A stretch of 64,000 nt of DNA, from assembly GCF_014650595.1 (NCBI RefSeq), contig NZ_BMVG01000006.1, positions 372,001 to 436,000 on the forward strand, given 5' to 3'. The translations under genes and the position numbers were made by a program. The notes under the pieces were generated by a model. It saw only the letters and a list, made by a program, of their open reading frames with translations. It was not told where the DNA came from and made no database searches. Below, piece by piece: positions 17,184-25,585 of this stretch (position 1 is its first letter; every line of letters starts with the position of its first letter). The DNA is from Streptomyces alanosinicus. GTDB lineage: Bacteria > Actinomycetota > Actinomycetes > Streptomycetales > Streptomycetaceae.

Positions 17184-17221
17184 GTGCGTGGGCCCCGGTC
17201 GGCCGGCCGGGGCCCACGCAC
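17184..17221 (-). terminator. Hairpin terminator
   Basis: A perfect 15-bp stem (GTGCGTGGGCCCCGG and complement) with an 8-nt loop starts 10 bases after the stop of the minus-strand membrane protein gene. It occupies part of the 235-bp gap between the two membrane protein genes. Confidence 0.8.
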
Positions 17222-17230
17222 CCGGGTTCC

Positions 17231-17713
17231 TCAGCGGACGCGGTTGCCGAACGCGTCCTCGCGCGTGTAGTAGCGGTAGAAGAACACGGCGAAGGTGCAT
17301 CCCGCGACGACCAGCGACATCAGCACGGACCGCCAGACCGAATGGCCCGTCTGGATGTACAGGAAGCCGAACGCGATACCGGTGAACGCCGTCCACAGCA
17401 GCGCGTGCAGCTCCCGCGGCATCCGCGGGGCCAGCGTCAGCAGGGCGACGCACACCACCGCGAACACCAGCGCGCTGAGCCAGCCGAGCAGCAGGTTCCC
17501 GCCGGTGATGGCGCCGCCCTGGCGGGCGTCGGCGGCCACCCAGTAGCCGTAGACCAGCCCCAGGACGACCGGGACGGCGATGTGGGCGACGCGATGGGCG
17601 CGCGCGTCGAAGACGTCCGGCGGCCGGGTGCGCCCCTTGGCCTCCCGGGCCTCGATCTGAGGCGTACGGCCGGGGCGGGACATCCCGCCGGGCGCGGGTG
17701 CCGCTTGAGCCAT
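17231..17713 (-). CDS. Four-helix membrane protein, unrecognised
   Basis: The 160-residue protein has a polar N-terminus (about 45 residues) and four predicted membrane helices: AHIAVPVVLGLVYGYWVA, LLLGWLSALVFAVVCVALL, ALLWTAFTGIAFGFLYI and VLMSLVVAGCTFAVFFY. It ends in FYRYYTREDAFGNRVR. No named family is evident. ATG at 17713 is supported by GGAG 7 bases upstream. A strong terminator follows. It is divergent from the second SpoIIE phosphatase gene (142-bp gap). Confidence 0.75.
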   Translation of the reverse strand: MAQAAPAPGGMSRPGRTPQIEAREAKGRTRPPDVFDARAHRVAHIAVPVVLGLVYGYWVAADARQGGAITGGNLLLGWLSALVFAVVCVALLTLAPRMPRELHALLWTAFTGIAFGFLYIQTGHSVWRSVLMSLVVAGCTFAVFFYRYYTREDAFGNRVR

Positions 17714-17855
17714 GAGAGCACTCCTCTCTCCTCGCCCCCGGCTTCCAGAGCACACCTGGGGGCAGGGCCTGGCAAGTCGGCCAGGAGCGTGACGGATGCC
17801 CGGATGCGGCCCGTTCCCCGCCGTGCTTGTCTGGGGGCATGGAGGGCTGCCCGCC

Positions 17856-19049
17856 GTGACGGAGATCGAGTACGGGCGGCAGAAACAGCTGCTGCGCGTG
17901 CGTGGCCGGAACGTCGCCTGGGTGCCGCCCCTGCTGCTGCTCGCCGGGATCGTGCTGCTGGACTTCAACACCACCGAGCACTTCCGCATCATCACCTGGA
18001 TCGTGCTGGTCCCGGGCAGTGCCGCCGCGATCTGCGGGGTGTGGACGACGGGTGCCTTCGCCGCGCTGGCGGTGGTGACGTACGTCGCCGTCGACAGCGC
18101 CTGGCCGGGCCAGTACCAGGCCGGTCTCGGCGACTTCGTGCTGGTCGCGGTCGGCGGCCTGATGGCCACGTTCGCCTCCGCCGTGCGCGTGCGCAAGGAG
18201 AAGCAGGCCCTGCACTTCCAGGACATCGCCGAGACCACCCGCCGTACCGTGCTACGGCCGCTGCCGCCGCGCTGGGCCGGTCTGGAGCAGGCCGGGGTGT
18301 ATCTGGCGGCGGACGTGGACGCCCGGGTCGGCGGCGACTTCTACGACATCCAGCCCGGCCCGCACGGCACCCGGGTCTTCGTCGGCGATGTGCAGGGCAA
18401 GGGCCTCGCCGCGGTGGAGACGGCGGCGGCGCTGCTCGGCACGTTCCGGGAGGCCGGCTATCACGAGAAGGATCTCGCGACCGTCGCCGAGCGCCTGGAG
18501 ATCCGGATGCTGCGGCACCGCTCGCACACCACCGCGCTCGGCCGGGACGACGGCGAACGGTTCGCCACCGCCGTGCTGATCGGCTTCCCCGAAGACACCG
18601 AAGACACCGCCGACACCCCGGACATCATCGAGATCGTCAACTTCGGCCATGAGCCGCCGCTCGCCGTCGGCCCGCACGGCGTCCGCGAGCTGCCCAGCGG
18701 CGACGGACTGCCGCTGGGCCTCGCCGATCTCGCGGACGGCGCGCCGGTCGTGCACCGGGTGCCGCTCGCCGCCGACGAGACCCTGCTGATGGTCACCGAC
18801 GGTGTGACCGAGGCACGCGATCGGACGGGCGGCTTCTATCCGCTGGCCCGGGACCTCGCCTCCGGGGACCCCGCCTGCGGCGGCGCCGGAGCGGGCGGCG
18901 CCGAACCCTGGGAGCTGGTCCGGCGGGTGCGCGACGGCGTCCTGCGGCACAGCGGCGGCCGGCTGGGCGACGACACCACCGCGTTCGCCGTACGGCGGAT
19001 CCGGCAGGCGGGGGGCGAAGGCGGCGAACAGGGCGGTTTACGGTCCTGA
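17856..19049 (+). CDS. Membrane-anchored SpoIIE/RsbU-type PP2C phosphatase
   Basis: The 397-residue protein has three to four N-terminal membrane helices (about 20-115), a short linker and one PP2C-type phosphatase domain (about 135-390). Metal-binding motifs are intact: VGGDFYD, FVGDVQGKGLAA, TDGVTEARD and LGDDTTAFAV. It should dephosphorylate an anti-anti-sigma factor or similar phosphoprotein at the membrane. GTG at 17856 is chosen with GGAGGG about 10 bases upstream. The insert PEDTEDTADTPD contains a short nucleotide repeat (GAAGACACC twice). It lies 79 bp upstream of, and co-directional with, the caspase-like gene, so the two may be functionally linked. Confidence 0.9.
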   Translation: MTEIEYGRQKQLLRVRGRNVAWVPPLLLLAGIVLLDFNTTEHFRIITWIVLVPGSAAAICGVWTTGAFAALAVVTYVAVDSAWPGQYQAGLGDFVLVAVGGLMATFASAVRVRKEKQALHFQDIAETTRRTVLRPLPPRWAGLEQAGVYLAADVDARVGGDFYDIQPGPHGTRVFVGDVQGKGLAAVETAAALLGTFREAGYHEKDLATVAERLEIRMLRHRSHTTALGRDDGERFATAVLIGFPEDTEDTADTPDIIEIVNFGHEPPLAVGPHGVRELPSGDGLPLGLADLADGAPVVHRVPLAADETLLMVTDGVTEARDRTGGFYPLARDLASGDPACGGAGAGGAEPWELVRRVRDGVLRHSGGRLGDDTTAFAVRRIRQAGGEGGEQGGLRS

Positions 19050-19128
19050 GGCGCGGGTTCGCAGGCGCAGCGGTTACGGTGCTGGCTGGAAGGTGCAAGG
19101 CGGATCAGGGTCGACAGGGGGAGGGACG

Positions 19129-20247
19129 ATGCCCGGAACCGTGCTGTTGCTCGCTGCCGCGCCGCTGGGCAGAGGGCGGCTGGTGGACGCGGCCGGTGTG
19201 CTGCCGGTGCTGTCCGCCGTCGCTCCCGCCGTGCTGTCCGGCACCGACACCGCCAACGTGGTCGAACTCGTGGACCCGTTGGAGCCGCAGGCCGTGCTGA
19301 CCCGGCTGCGGGCCGCGGCGGCGGCGCCCGCGCCGCTGACGGTGTACATCGCCGGGCAGCTGCAGTTGGACCGCCGGCAGCGGCTGCCGCATCTCGCGCT
19401 GGCCCGCACCACGCCGGCGACCGTGCGCTATACGGCGTTGCCGTGGCACTGGGTCCGGGAGGAGCTGCGGTTGCGCTCCGCGGCGGACACGGCGCTCGTG
19501 GTGGATCTGCACGCGGACGCGGAGGCGTGGCAGTACGTCGCCGAGCGGGGGCTGGACTGCGGTCCCAACGCCGCGGTGTACGGGCGGGTGGCGCCGGCGG
19601 CCGGGCGGCGGGTGGCCGAGCCGGCGTACATGAAGGCCGTGGCGACGTTGTTGAGGAGCGGGCATCGGCCCCCTCTCGGGCGGCTGCACGAGCAGGCGTG
19701 GGCCCGGGTCGCGGAGTCGAGCGCCGGGCGGGACCTGGTGCTGGCCGTACCCGGAGCCGCCTCGCACCCCCGTACCGTCCAGCACACCCCCCGTACCGTC
19801 CAGCGCGACCCTCATACCGTCCACCGCGATCCCCACGCCGCCATCAGCACCGCCGTGCAGGACGGGCGCCACGGTGATGCCGACGTTCTCGCCGCTCAGC
19901 ACGAGCGACTCGCCGTGGCCGCCGGCGGGCCCGCCTCGGACGCGGCCCTGCACTGGGCCGAAGTCCGGGCCGATCTCGCGATGTTCGCGGGGGATCCGGC
20001 GCGCAGCTGCCGGGCCTGGCTCGCGCTCGCCGGAGCCCGGCTGGCCGCGGGGCAGGCGGCCGACTCGGCCGCGGTGGAGGCGGCGGTGGACCGGGCGCAC
20101 CATCAGTGGAACAGGATCACGGACCCGGCCCCCGCCCGTGAACTCGGTTCCGCGCTCGCGGAGTTGAGGCTACGGGTGCCGGGCCGGCGAAGCGGTGCGC
20201 TGGAGAACGTCCGGCAGCACCTGCGCCAGCTTCAGGCGGCCCCGTAA
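19129..20247 (+). CDS. Putative catalytically dead caspase-fold protein
   Basis: The 372-residue cytoplasmic protein starts at ATG after GGGGGAGGGACG. Its first 200 residues follow the spacing of actinobacterial caspase-like (EACC1/C14-type) domains. LTVYIAGQLQLDRRQRLPHLA (70-90) stands where active members have a Y-x-GHG segment. YTALPWHWVREELR (101-114) matches the conserved alpha helix lead-in. TALVVDLHADAEAW (121-134) stands where active members have LDCCxSG. So His would be Gln77 and Cys would be His128. A ThaLL-like helix (PAYMKAVATLLRSG) follows. A short HTV/RTV repeat (about 213-236) and an alpha-helical C-terminus complete it. The caspase assignment is my inference from pattern only. 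Confidence 0.5.
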   Translation: MPGTVLLLAAAPLGRGRLVDAAGVLPVLSAVAPAVLSGTDTANVVELVDPLEPQAVLTRLRAAAAAPAPLTVYIAGQLQLDRRQRLPHLALARTTPATVRYTALPWHWVREELRLRSAADTALVVDLHADAEAWQYVAERGLDCGPNAAVYGRVAPAAGRRVAEPAYMKAVATLLRSGHRPPLGRLHEQAWARVAESSAGRDLVLAVPGAASHPRTVQHTPRTVQRDPHTVHRDPHAAISTAVQDGRHGDADVLAAQHERLAVAAGGPASDAALHWAEVRADLAMFAGDPARSCRAWLALAGARLAAGQAADSAAVEAAVDRAHHQWNRITDPAPARELGSALAELRLRVPGRRSGALENVRQHLRQLQAAP

Positions 20248-20294
20248 TCACACGCAGGCCCCCCCGGGCGCGCAGGCCGCCTCCCGATCCCTCC

Positions 20295-21545
20295 TCAGCC
20301 CGCCGCCAGCATCGCCAACGCCCCCGACACCAGCGTGCGGACGCCCGGGGCGACCGTGGACAGGTCGGGGGCGAAGTGGGGGCTGTGGTTGCTCGGGACG
20401 GAGGCGAGCTTCTCCGGGAGGGTGTCGCCCAGGGCCTCGTCCCACACCTGGGGCGGGGTGGTCGTCACGAACCAGTACGAGTACGGGATGGCGCGGTCCA
20501 GCGCCAGTCCGGGGAAGTCCTCGCTGCCCATCGCCGGGCCCGGGTCGAACACCGTGTCCGCGCCGAACACCTCCCCGTGCACGGCGGCCACCACGGCGTC
20601 CGTGGCCGCGTCGTTCACGGTCACCGGGAAGGTGCTGCCGACGGTCACCTCCGGCTCGCGCGGGCAGCCGGCGGCCAGGCACTCACCGTGCGCGATGCGC
20701 CGGATCGCGGCGAGCATCCGCTGCCGTACCTCCTCGGACTGGCTGCGCAGGTTCAGTGAGATGCGCGCCTCGGACGGGATGATGTTGTGCCGGGTGCCGG
20801 CCTCGATGCGGCCCACCGTCAGGACCGCGGAGTCGCCGGCGGCCAGTTCCCGGGAGACCACGGTCTGGAGCCGGGTGACCAGGTAGGCGGCCGTGACCAC
20901 CGGGTCCACGGTCGCCTCCGGGCGGGAGCCGTGGCCGCCGCGGCCGTGGACGACGATGTCGACCTCCGTCGACGCCGACATGATCAGACCCGGTGCGTGC
21001 GGGTACAGGCCGGCCGGGCCGGGAGCCGCGTGCTGGCCGAGGAGGACGTCCGGGCGTCCGAAGCGGTCGTACAGGCCGTCCGCGACCATGCGCGCCGCGC
21101 CCTGTCCGGTCTCCTCGGCCGGCTGGCCCACCACCAGCAGGGTGCCCTGCCAGGTCTCCCGCCCGGCGGCCAGTGCCTCGGCGGCCCCGGTCAGCCAGGT
21201 GACATGCAGATCGTGTCCGCAGGCGTGCATCACCCCGTCCGTCCGCGAGGCGTACGACAGCCCGGTCTCCTCCCGGACCGGCAGCGCGTCCATGTCGGCG
21301 CGCAGCAGTACGGTCGGCCCGTCGCCGTTGCGCAGCCGGCCCACGACACCGGTGCCGCCGACACCCTCGGCGGTCTCGAACCCGGCCTCCCTCAGCCGGC
21401 CGGCGAGCAGTCCGGCGGTGCGGTGCTCGCGCAGGGACAGCTCGGGGTGGCGGTGCAGGTCGCGGTAGAGGTCCTCCAGGGACGGGACCGGGAGGTCGGC
21501 GGTGAGGTCCAGCGCGGTCCGGGCGGCGGGAGCGGGAGTGGTCAC
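20295..21545 (-). CDS. M20-family amidohydrolase (peptidase)
   Basis: The 416-residue enzyme of the M20D aminoacylase/IAA-amino-acid-hydrolase group hydrolyses N-acyl or amide bonds of amino-acid conjugates. Metal and catalytic motifs are visible: LLRADMDALPVREETG, MHACGHDLH, GQPAEETGQGA, LLGQHAAPGPAG, and a C-terminal GSEDFPGL. The inserted dimerisation domain carries HGRGGHGSRPEATVDPV. All expected ligands are present, so activity is likely. The GTG start gives a full-length N-terminus (LEDLYRDLHRHPELSLREHRTA). It is convergent with the caspase-like gene. Confidence 0.93.
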   Translation of the reverse strand: MTTPAPAARTALDLTADLPVPSLEDLYRDLHRHPELSLREHRTAGLLAGRLREAGFETAEGVGGTGVVGRLRNGDGPTVLLRADMDALPVREETGLSYASRTDGVMHACGHDLHVTWLTGAAEALAAGRETWQGTLLVVGQPAEETGQGAARMVADGLYDRFGRPDVLLGQHAAPGPAGLYPHAPGLIMSASTEVDIVVHGRGGHGSRPEATVDPVVTAAYLVTRLQTVVSRELAAGDSAVLTVGRIEAGTRHNIIPSEARISLNLRSQSEEVRQRMLAAIRRIAHGECLAAGCPREPEVTVGSTFPVTVNDAATDAVVAAVHGEVFGADTVFDPGPAMGSEDFPGLALDRAIPYSYWFVTTTPPQVWDEALGDTLPEKLASVPSNHSPHFAPDLSTVAPGVRTLVSGALAMLAAG

Positions 21546-21591
21546 GGGACCCAGCGTAGGCGGGCCGGGCGCGCGGGAACCCCGGGGCGAA

Positions 21592-21768
21592 TCAATCCCG
21601 AATCAACGAGGTCCGTGTGACGTGGGCGGCCGGGGCCGGTGCCGTGGCGTGGGCCGGGCCCGCGTTCGCCGCGGTGATCAGGGCCGCCACGGCCACCACC
21701 GCTGCGGCGACGCCGCGGACATACCGGGTGTTCTGCCGTTCGTAGGGTGCGGAAGGACGTCCGGGCAC
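21592..21768 (-). CDS. Small putative secreted or membrane peptide (58 aa)
   Basis: A short frame starting at GTG (21768, GAGG 5 bases upstream) encodes about 58 residues. A hydrophobic segment, VRGVAAAVVAVAALITAANAG, is followed by an Ala-X-Ala-type cleavage region (AGPAHA). The mature part would be only about 20 residues. It lies divergent to the XRE-TPR regulator gene and 47 bp from the amidohydrolase start. Coding character is modest because of its length; it could be a real small secreted peptide or an unused frame. Confidence 0.4.
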   Translation of the reverse strand: MPGRPSAPYERQNTRYVRGVAAAVVAVAALITAANAGPAHATAPAPAAHVTRTSLIRD

Positions 21769-21796
21769 GGTGACCTCGCAACACAACAGCGACCTA

Positions 21797-21810
21797 TTAA
21801 GCAGACTTAA
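21797..21810. promoter_or_regulatory. TTAAG-N4-CTTAA operator-like palindrome
   Basis: An inverted repeat TTAAG-CAGA-CTTAA sits in a locally AT-rich 45-bp stretch (21778-21825), very unusual for this GC-rich DNA, about 70 bp ahead of the XRE-TPR start. It fits a promoter/operator for autoregulation by that regulator. Confidence 0.45.
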
Positions 21811-21880
21811 TCCGCCATTTAACCTAGGGGCTGAACGGGCCGAACGGCAAGAGGTACCAAGGGAGTTGGGAGCATCAGGG

Positions 21881-23224
21881 ATGCGGGAGCGAGACAACCC
21901 GGCGGTCATCGGCCGGCGCGTACAGCAATTGCGTACCCAACGTGGTCTCACCCAGCGACAGCTGGCGGAGCCCGCCTACACACCCGCCTACATCTCCACC
22001 CTGGAGGCGGGCCGGGTGCGGGCCTCCGACGAGGCGCTGCGGCACATCGCCGGGCGGCTCGGCGTCGCCTACGAGGAGCTGGCCGTGGGGCGGCCCGCCC
22101 ACCTCGCCACCGGTCTGCGGTTCCGGCTCACCGAGGTCCAGCGGATCCTCGCCGACGGCCGCGCCGAGGAGGCCGCCGTCCAGTACACGGAGCTGCTCGC
22201 GGAGGCGGAGACGCACGGCCTGCGGAGCGAGCAGGCGGCCGCGCTGCTCGGGCTCGGCGAGTGCGCGCTGGAGACCGGGGAGCTGGCGGGGGCGCGGGAG
22301 TTCTTCGAGCGGGCCGAGGCCTGCCTCGGGGAGGAGTCGCTCCCGGTGCGCGTACCGGCCGTCCGCGGCCGCGCCGTCTCGCACTACCTCGCCGGGGAAC
22401 TCCGGTACGCCGTCTACCTCCTGGAATCCACCCTCGACGAGCTCAACCGCGGCGGACTGCACGACCCGGACGCCCTGCTGCTGCTCTACGCCAGCGTCAT
22501 CGGCCCGTACATGGACATGGGCGCGCACGCCCGCGCCGCCCAGGCCGCCGAGTTCGCCCTCGCGCTCGCGCCGCAGGCCGGGGACCCCGCGCTGATCGCC
22601 CGGATGCACCGCTCGGTGGCCCGCACCCTGATCGCCGAGGGCCGGGTCGCCGAGGCCGACGCCTCCCTCGCCAAGGCGGCCGAGCTGTACCGCCAGCTGC
22701 GGCTGCGCACCGAGCTGGCCAACTGCCACTGGATGCGTGGCTATGTGTACGCCCAGAACGGCGACCTGGAGCGCGCCGAGAGCGAACTGCGGCAGGCGTA
22801 CACCATGCTCTCCGAGAGCCGGGCCGCGCTCTACCGCAGCCAGGCCGCCGTGGAACTCGCCGATGTGCTGCACCGGCGGGGCGCGTCCGCCGAGGCCGCC
22901 GTACTGCTGGAAGGCGTCCTCGGCGACTTCTCCTCGGAGCGCGGCGCGGTGCACGCCGCCGCGGCCCACCGCCTGCTCGGCATCATCGCCGAGGACGCCC
23001 GGGACACCGAGGCCGCCGAGGAGCACTACGTCCGCGCGCTCAGCCTGCTGGAACGCGCGGGCGCCGCCGGCGACCTGGCCGACCTGTGCCGCCTCCTCGG
23101 CGATCTGCTGCGCCGCACGGGCCGGATCGAGGCGGCCCTGGACGCCTACCGCACCGGTCTCGGGCATCGCACGATGCCGGGCACCACCACCCTGGGCCCG
23201 GCCCCCGCCCAGCCACCCCTGTGA
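21881..23224 (+). CDS. XRE-family regulator with TPR domain
   Basis: The 447-residue protein has an N-terminal helix-turn-helix (about 8-65: NPAVIGRRVQQLRTQRGLTQ, then YISTLEAGRVRASDEALRHI) followed by about nine TPR-like helical pairs (about 90-430). This is the layout of cytoplasmic peptide- or partner-sensing regulators. The ATG at 21881 (MRERDNPAVIG) is favoured since the HTH begins there; the frame is open further upstream to 21770, but that segment contains the AT-rich promoter-like region. Monocistronic. The C-terminal repeat ends DAYRTGLGHRTMPG. It probably controls itself through the palindrome upstream; the wider regulon is unknown. Confidence 0.88.
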   Translation: MRERDNPAVIGRRVQQLRTQRGLTQRQLAEPAYTPAYISTLEAGRVRASDEALRHIAGRLGVAYEELAVGRPAHLATGLRFRLTEVQRILADGRAEEAAVQYTELLAEAETHGLRSEQAAALLGLGECALETGELAGAREFFERAEACLGEESLPVRVPAVRGRAVSHYLAGELRYAVYLLESTLDELNRGGLHDPDALLLLYASVIGPYMDMGAHARAAQAAEFALALAPQAGDPALIARMHRSVARTLIAEGRVAEADASLAKAAELYRQLRLRTELANCHWMRGYVYAQNGDLERAESELRQAYTMLSESRAALYRSQAAVELADVLHRRGASAEAAVLLEGVLGDFSSERGAVHAAAAHRLLGIIAEDARDTEAAEEHYVRALSLLERAGAAGDLADLCRLLGDLLRRTGRIEAALDAYRTGLGHRTMPGTTTLGPAPAQPPL

Positions 23225-23273
23225 TCCCTGTGACCCCAGTGGCCCCAGTGGCCCCCGCCGGGCATGCCCCCGC

Positions 23274-24914
23274 TCACCCCCGCGGCGGGGCGGCCGGCGC
23301 CGAGCCGAACACGTCCGCCCGGACCCCTGCCGCCAGCTCCCCGGCCGAAGCCGGCAGATGAGCCGGCCCCGCGGGGTGGCCCCTGGCCGCCGGACGCTCG
23401 GCGAACAGCGCGGTGGTCAGGGAGAGCCCGGCGCTGTACGACGACTGCCACAGGGTGCGGGTACCGGGGCCCGTACCCGCACCGCCCGTGTACGTCGGCT
23501 GCGGTCCTGCGGCGGCCTGCTTCGCCGCGACCGTGACCGCACCGGGCGCCAGCACCCGGTGTGTGTCCGGGCGGGCCGTGTAGAGGGTGCGGCCGCCCCG
23601 GGTGATCCGCGCCACCGTGTACGGCGCCGCGTATGTGCCGTCCGCCGCCGCCGTCGCGTACGCCGAGGCCACGGCCAGCGGCGTCGGTGCCGCGGTGCGC
23701 GGCAGCCCGGTCAGCGGGGCGCCGAGCCGCAGCCCGGCGAACGGCCGCAGCGCCGTACCGGCCTCCACCGCGCCGGACAGCGCGTCGTTGAAGGGCTGGC
23801 GGGCGTAGTCCGTGCCGCCGAACAGGACACGGACCGCGCCGTCGCCGGGGACCGTGGCGACCACGGCCGCGTGCAGCCGGGTGTCCTTCGGCAGGCCCAT
23901 CGCGCCCGCGCGCTCGCGCACCCGCTCCGAGACCGCGTACTGGGTGCTCAGGTCGAAGGTCGTACGGACCGTGTAGCCGCCGCGCGCCAGCTGTTCCGGC
24001 GAGACGCCGAGGCGCCGGGCGGCCTCCGCGGCGGCCGCGTCGATCAGGTACTGGCGCTGGCCGTCCGTGTTGCCCGGCGGATAGAAGCGGAAGGCGGGGA
24101 AGGCGGCCGAGGAGCGCTGCGCGGCCGTGATGCCGCCCGAGGAGCGCATCGCGTCCAGCACCCAGCGCCAGCGCTTCTGCAGCGTGGTGGTGACCTGCGC
24201 GTCCGAGCCCGCCCGTTCGTAGTACGTCGGCCGGTTGATGATGGCCGCGAGCGCCGCGCCCTGCGCCACCGTGAGGTCCTTGGCGTCCACGCCGAAGTAG
24301 TTGCGGGCCGCGGACTGGATGCCTGCCGCGCCCCGGCCGAAGTACACGGTGTTGAGGTAGCCCGCCAGGATCGTGTCCTTGGAGCGGGTGCGGTCCAGCT
24401 TGACGGCGATCAGCGCCTCGCGGGCCTTGCGGCTCAGCGACTGCTCGGGGCTCAGCAGGGCGTTCTTCACATACTGCTGGGTGATCGTCGAACCGCCCTG
24501 GCGCTCGCCGCCGGACAGCGCGGACAGGGCCGCGCGGACGATCGCGCTGGGCGAGACGCCCGAGTCCGTGCGGAAGGAACGGTTCTCGGCGGCGATCACC
24601 GCGTCCTGGACGTGCCGGGGCACCTGGGAGAGGGGCACGTCCTGCCGGTCCACCGGCCCGCGCCGGCCCAGGTACTCCCCCTCCGCGTCCAGGAAGACCG
24701 TGCTCTGGCTCACCGTCTCCGGGTGCGGGGCGGGAATCGTCGTGAGCAGGTACGCCACCCAGACCGTGCCGGCGAGCGCGAGGAACAGGGTGAGCAGTCC
24801 CACGAGGATCCGCCGGAGCCAGCGGCCCCGGCGGCGCCGCAGATGGACGAGCAGGCGCCGCAGACGCATGAGCAGACGCTTCACGAGCTGACGCCTCACG
24901 AGCAGACGCTTCAC
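23274..24914 (-). CDS. Class A PBP-like glycosyltransferase with degenerate transpeptidase domain
   Basis: The 546-residue protein has a basic cytoplasmic N-terminus (1-35), one membrane helix (about 36-57) and a GT51 peptidoglycan glycosyltransferase domain (about 65-255). Visible motifs are AAENRSF (E110), GGSTITQQYVKNALL (140-154), RKAREALIAVKL and ILAGYLNTVYFGRG. The transpeptidase part is broken down: the usual SxxK context GSxFKPF reads GTALRPF (386-392). The segment that carries SxN is missing, since TPLAVASAYATAAADGTY follows within 20 residues. KTGT is replaced by GAGTGPGT (478-485). Polymerase function is plausible, D,D-crosslinking is not. The GTG start overlaps the upstream stop (GTGA), so it is the third gene of the sigma-factor operon. 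Confidence 0.85.
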   Translation of the reverse strand: MKRLLVRRQLVKRLLMRLRRLLVHLRRRRGRWLRRILVGLLTLFLALAGTVWVAYLLTTIPAPHPETVSQSTVFLDAEGEYLGRRGPVDRQDVPLSQVPRHVQDAVIAAENRSFRTDSGVSPSAIVRAALSALSGGERQGGSTITQQYVKNALLSPEQSLSRKAREALIAVKLDRTRSKDTILAGYLNTVYFGRGAAGIQSAARNYFGVDAKDLTVAQGAALAAIINRPTYYERAGSDAQVTTTLQKRWRWVLDAMRSSGGITAAQRSSAAFPAFRFYPPGNTDGQRQYLIDAAAAEAARRLGVSPEQLARGGYTVRTTFDLSTQYAVSERVRERAGAMGLPKDTRLHAAVVATVPGDGAVRVLFGGTDYARQPFNDALSGAVEAGTALRPFAGLRLGAPLTGLPRTAAPTPLAVASAYATAAADGTYAAPYTVARITRGGRTLYTARPDTHRVLAPGAVTVAAKQAAAGPQPTYTGGAGTGPGTRTLWQSSYSAGLSLTTALFAERPAARGHPAGPAHLPASAGELAAGVRADVFGSAPAAPPRG

Positions 24915-25585
24915 GAGCCCACCCCGCCCCGCGCCAGCACCCTGCCGTCCGCGCCGTACACCGTGACCTCGACGTTCGGCAGCATCCGCTTGTCCCGGGC
25001 GGCGTCGAACGGGGCGGTCGCGTACCAGACGTCCCAGCCGGGGCTGCCCGCCAGCGTGAGCACGGTCGCGGGGAACCGGCCCGACGGTGTCCGCACCTCG
25101 ACGCGGGCGGCCGGCCCGCCGCCGTGGTGGACACCGGACAGCAGCAGCCGCCGGTCCGCCGCCTCCAGCCGCACGGTGACGGCAGGGGTCTTCGAGGAGA
25201 GCCCCGCGACCGGCAGGAACTCGCCCCCGCCCTGCGGCGCCGACCAGTGCGCCCCGTCCTTCGTCAGCCACAGCTCCGTGCCGGCCAGCGGCCGTACATG
25301 CTCACCGGCCGCCACCACCCGCACGGTCCCCGAGGCCACGGTCCTTCCGGACGTCGCGGCCCCGGCCCCGGACCCGCCGGCCAGCCGCCAGGTGACATAG
25401 CCGAGCGGGCCCAGCACCAGCGGACAGCAGGTCAGCAGCGCCACGATCCGGCGCCGGCGCCGCCGCGTACGCCCCTCGCGCTCGATGGCGGCGAGCGGGA
25501 CCGGCGTCGCGGGCCCGTCGCCCGACGCCGCGGCGAACGCCTCGCTCAACTCCCCTTGCAACGGCTCCGGTTTCCGGCGTTTCAT
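24911..25585 (-). CDS. Single-pass membrane protein of the sigma-factor operon
   Basis: The 224-residue protein has a charged cytoplasmic N-terminus (about 1-48, ending TRRRRRR), one membrane helix (about 49-67: IVALLTCCPLVLGPLGYVTWRL) and an extracytoplasmic domain (about 80-224) of mixed beta character with no recognised family. Position and topology (second gene, membrane helix after an arginine cluster) are those expected of an anti-sigma factor, but no ASD/zinc-finger HxxxCxxC motif is present; this role is inference. Start ATGA overlaps the sigma-factor stop and its own stop overlaps the PBP-like start, so the three genes are translationally coupled. Confidence 0.75.
   Translation of the reverse strand: MKRRKPEPLQGELSEAFAAASGDGPATPVPLAAIEREGRTRRRRRRIVALLTCCPLVLGPLGYVTWRLAGGSGAGAATSGRTVASGTVRVVAAGEHVRPLAGTELWLTKDGAHWSAPQGGGEFLPVAGLSSKTPAVTVRLEAADRRLLLSGVHHGGGPAARVEVRTPSGRFPATVLTLAGSPGWDVWYATAPFDAARDKRMLPNVEVTVYGADGRVLARGGVGS

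Noticed and set aside
15904..17385. 493-codon plus-strand frame through the membrane protein region
   Set aside because: Very high Gly/Arg content, no motifs; the minus frame has clear membrane helices.
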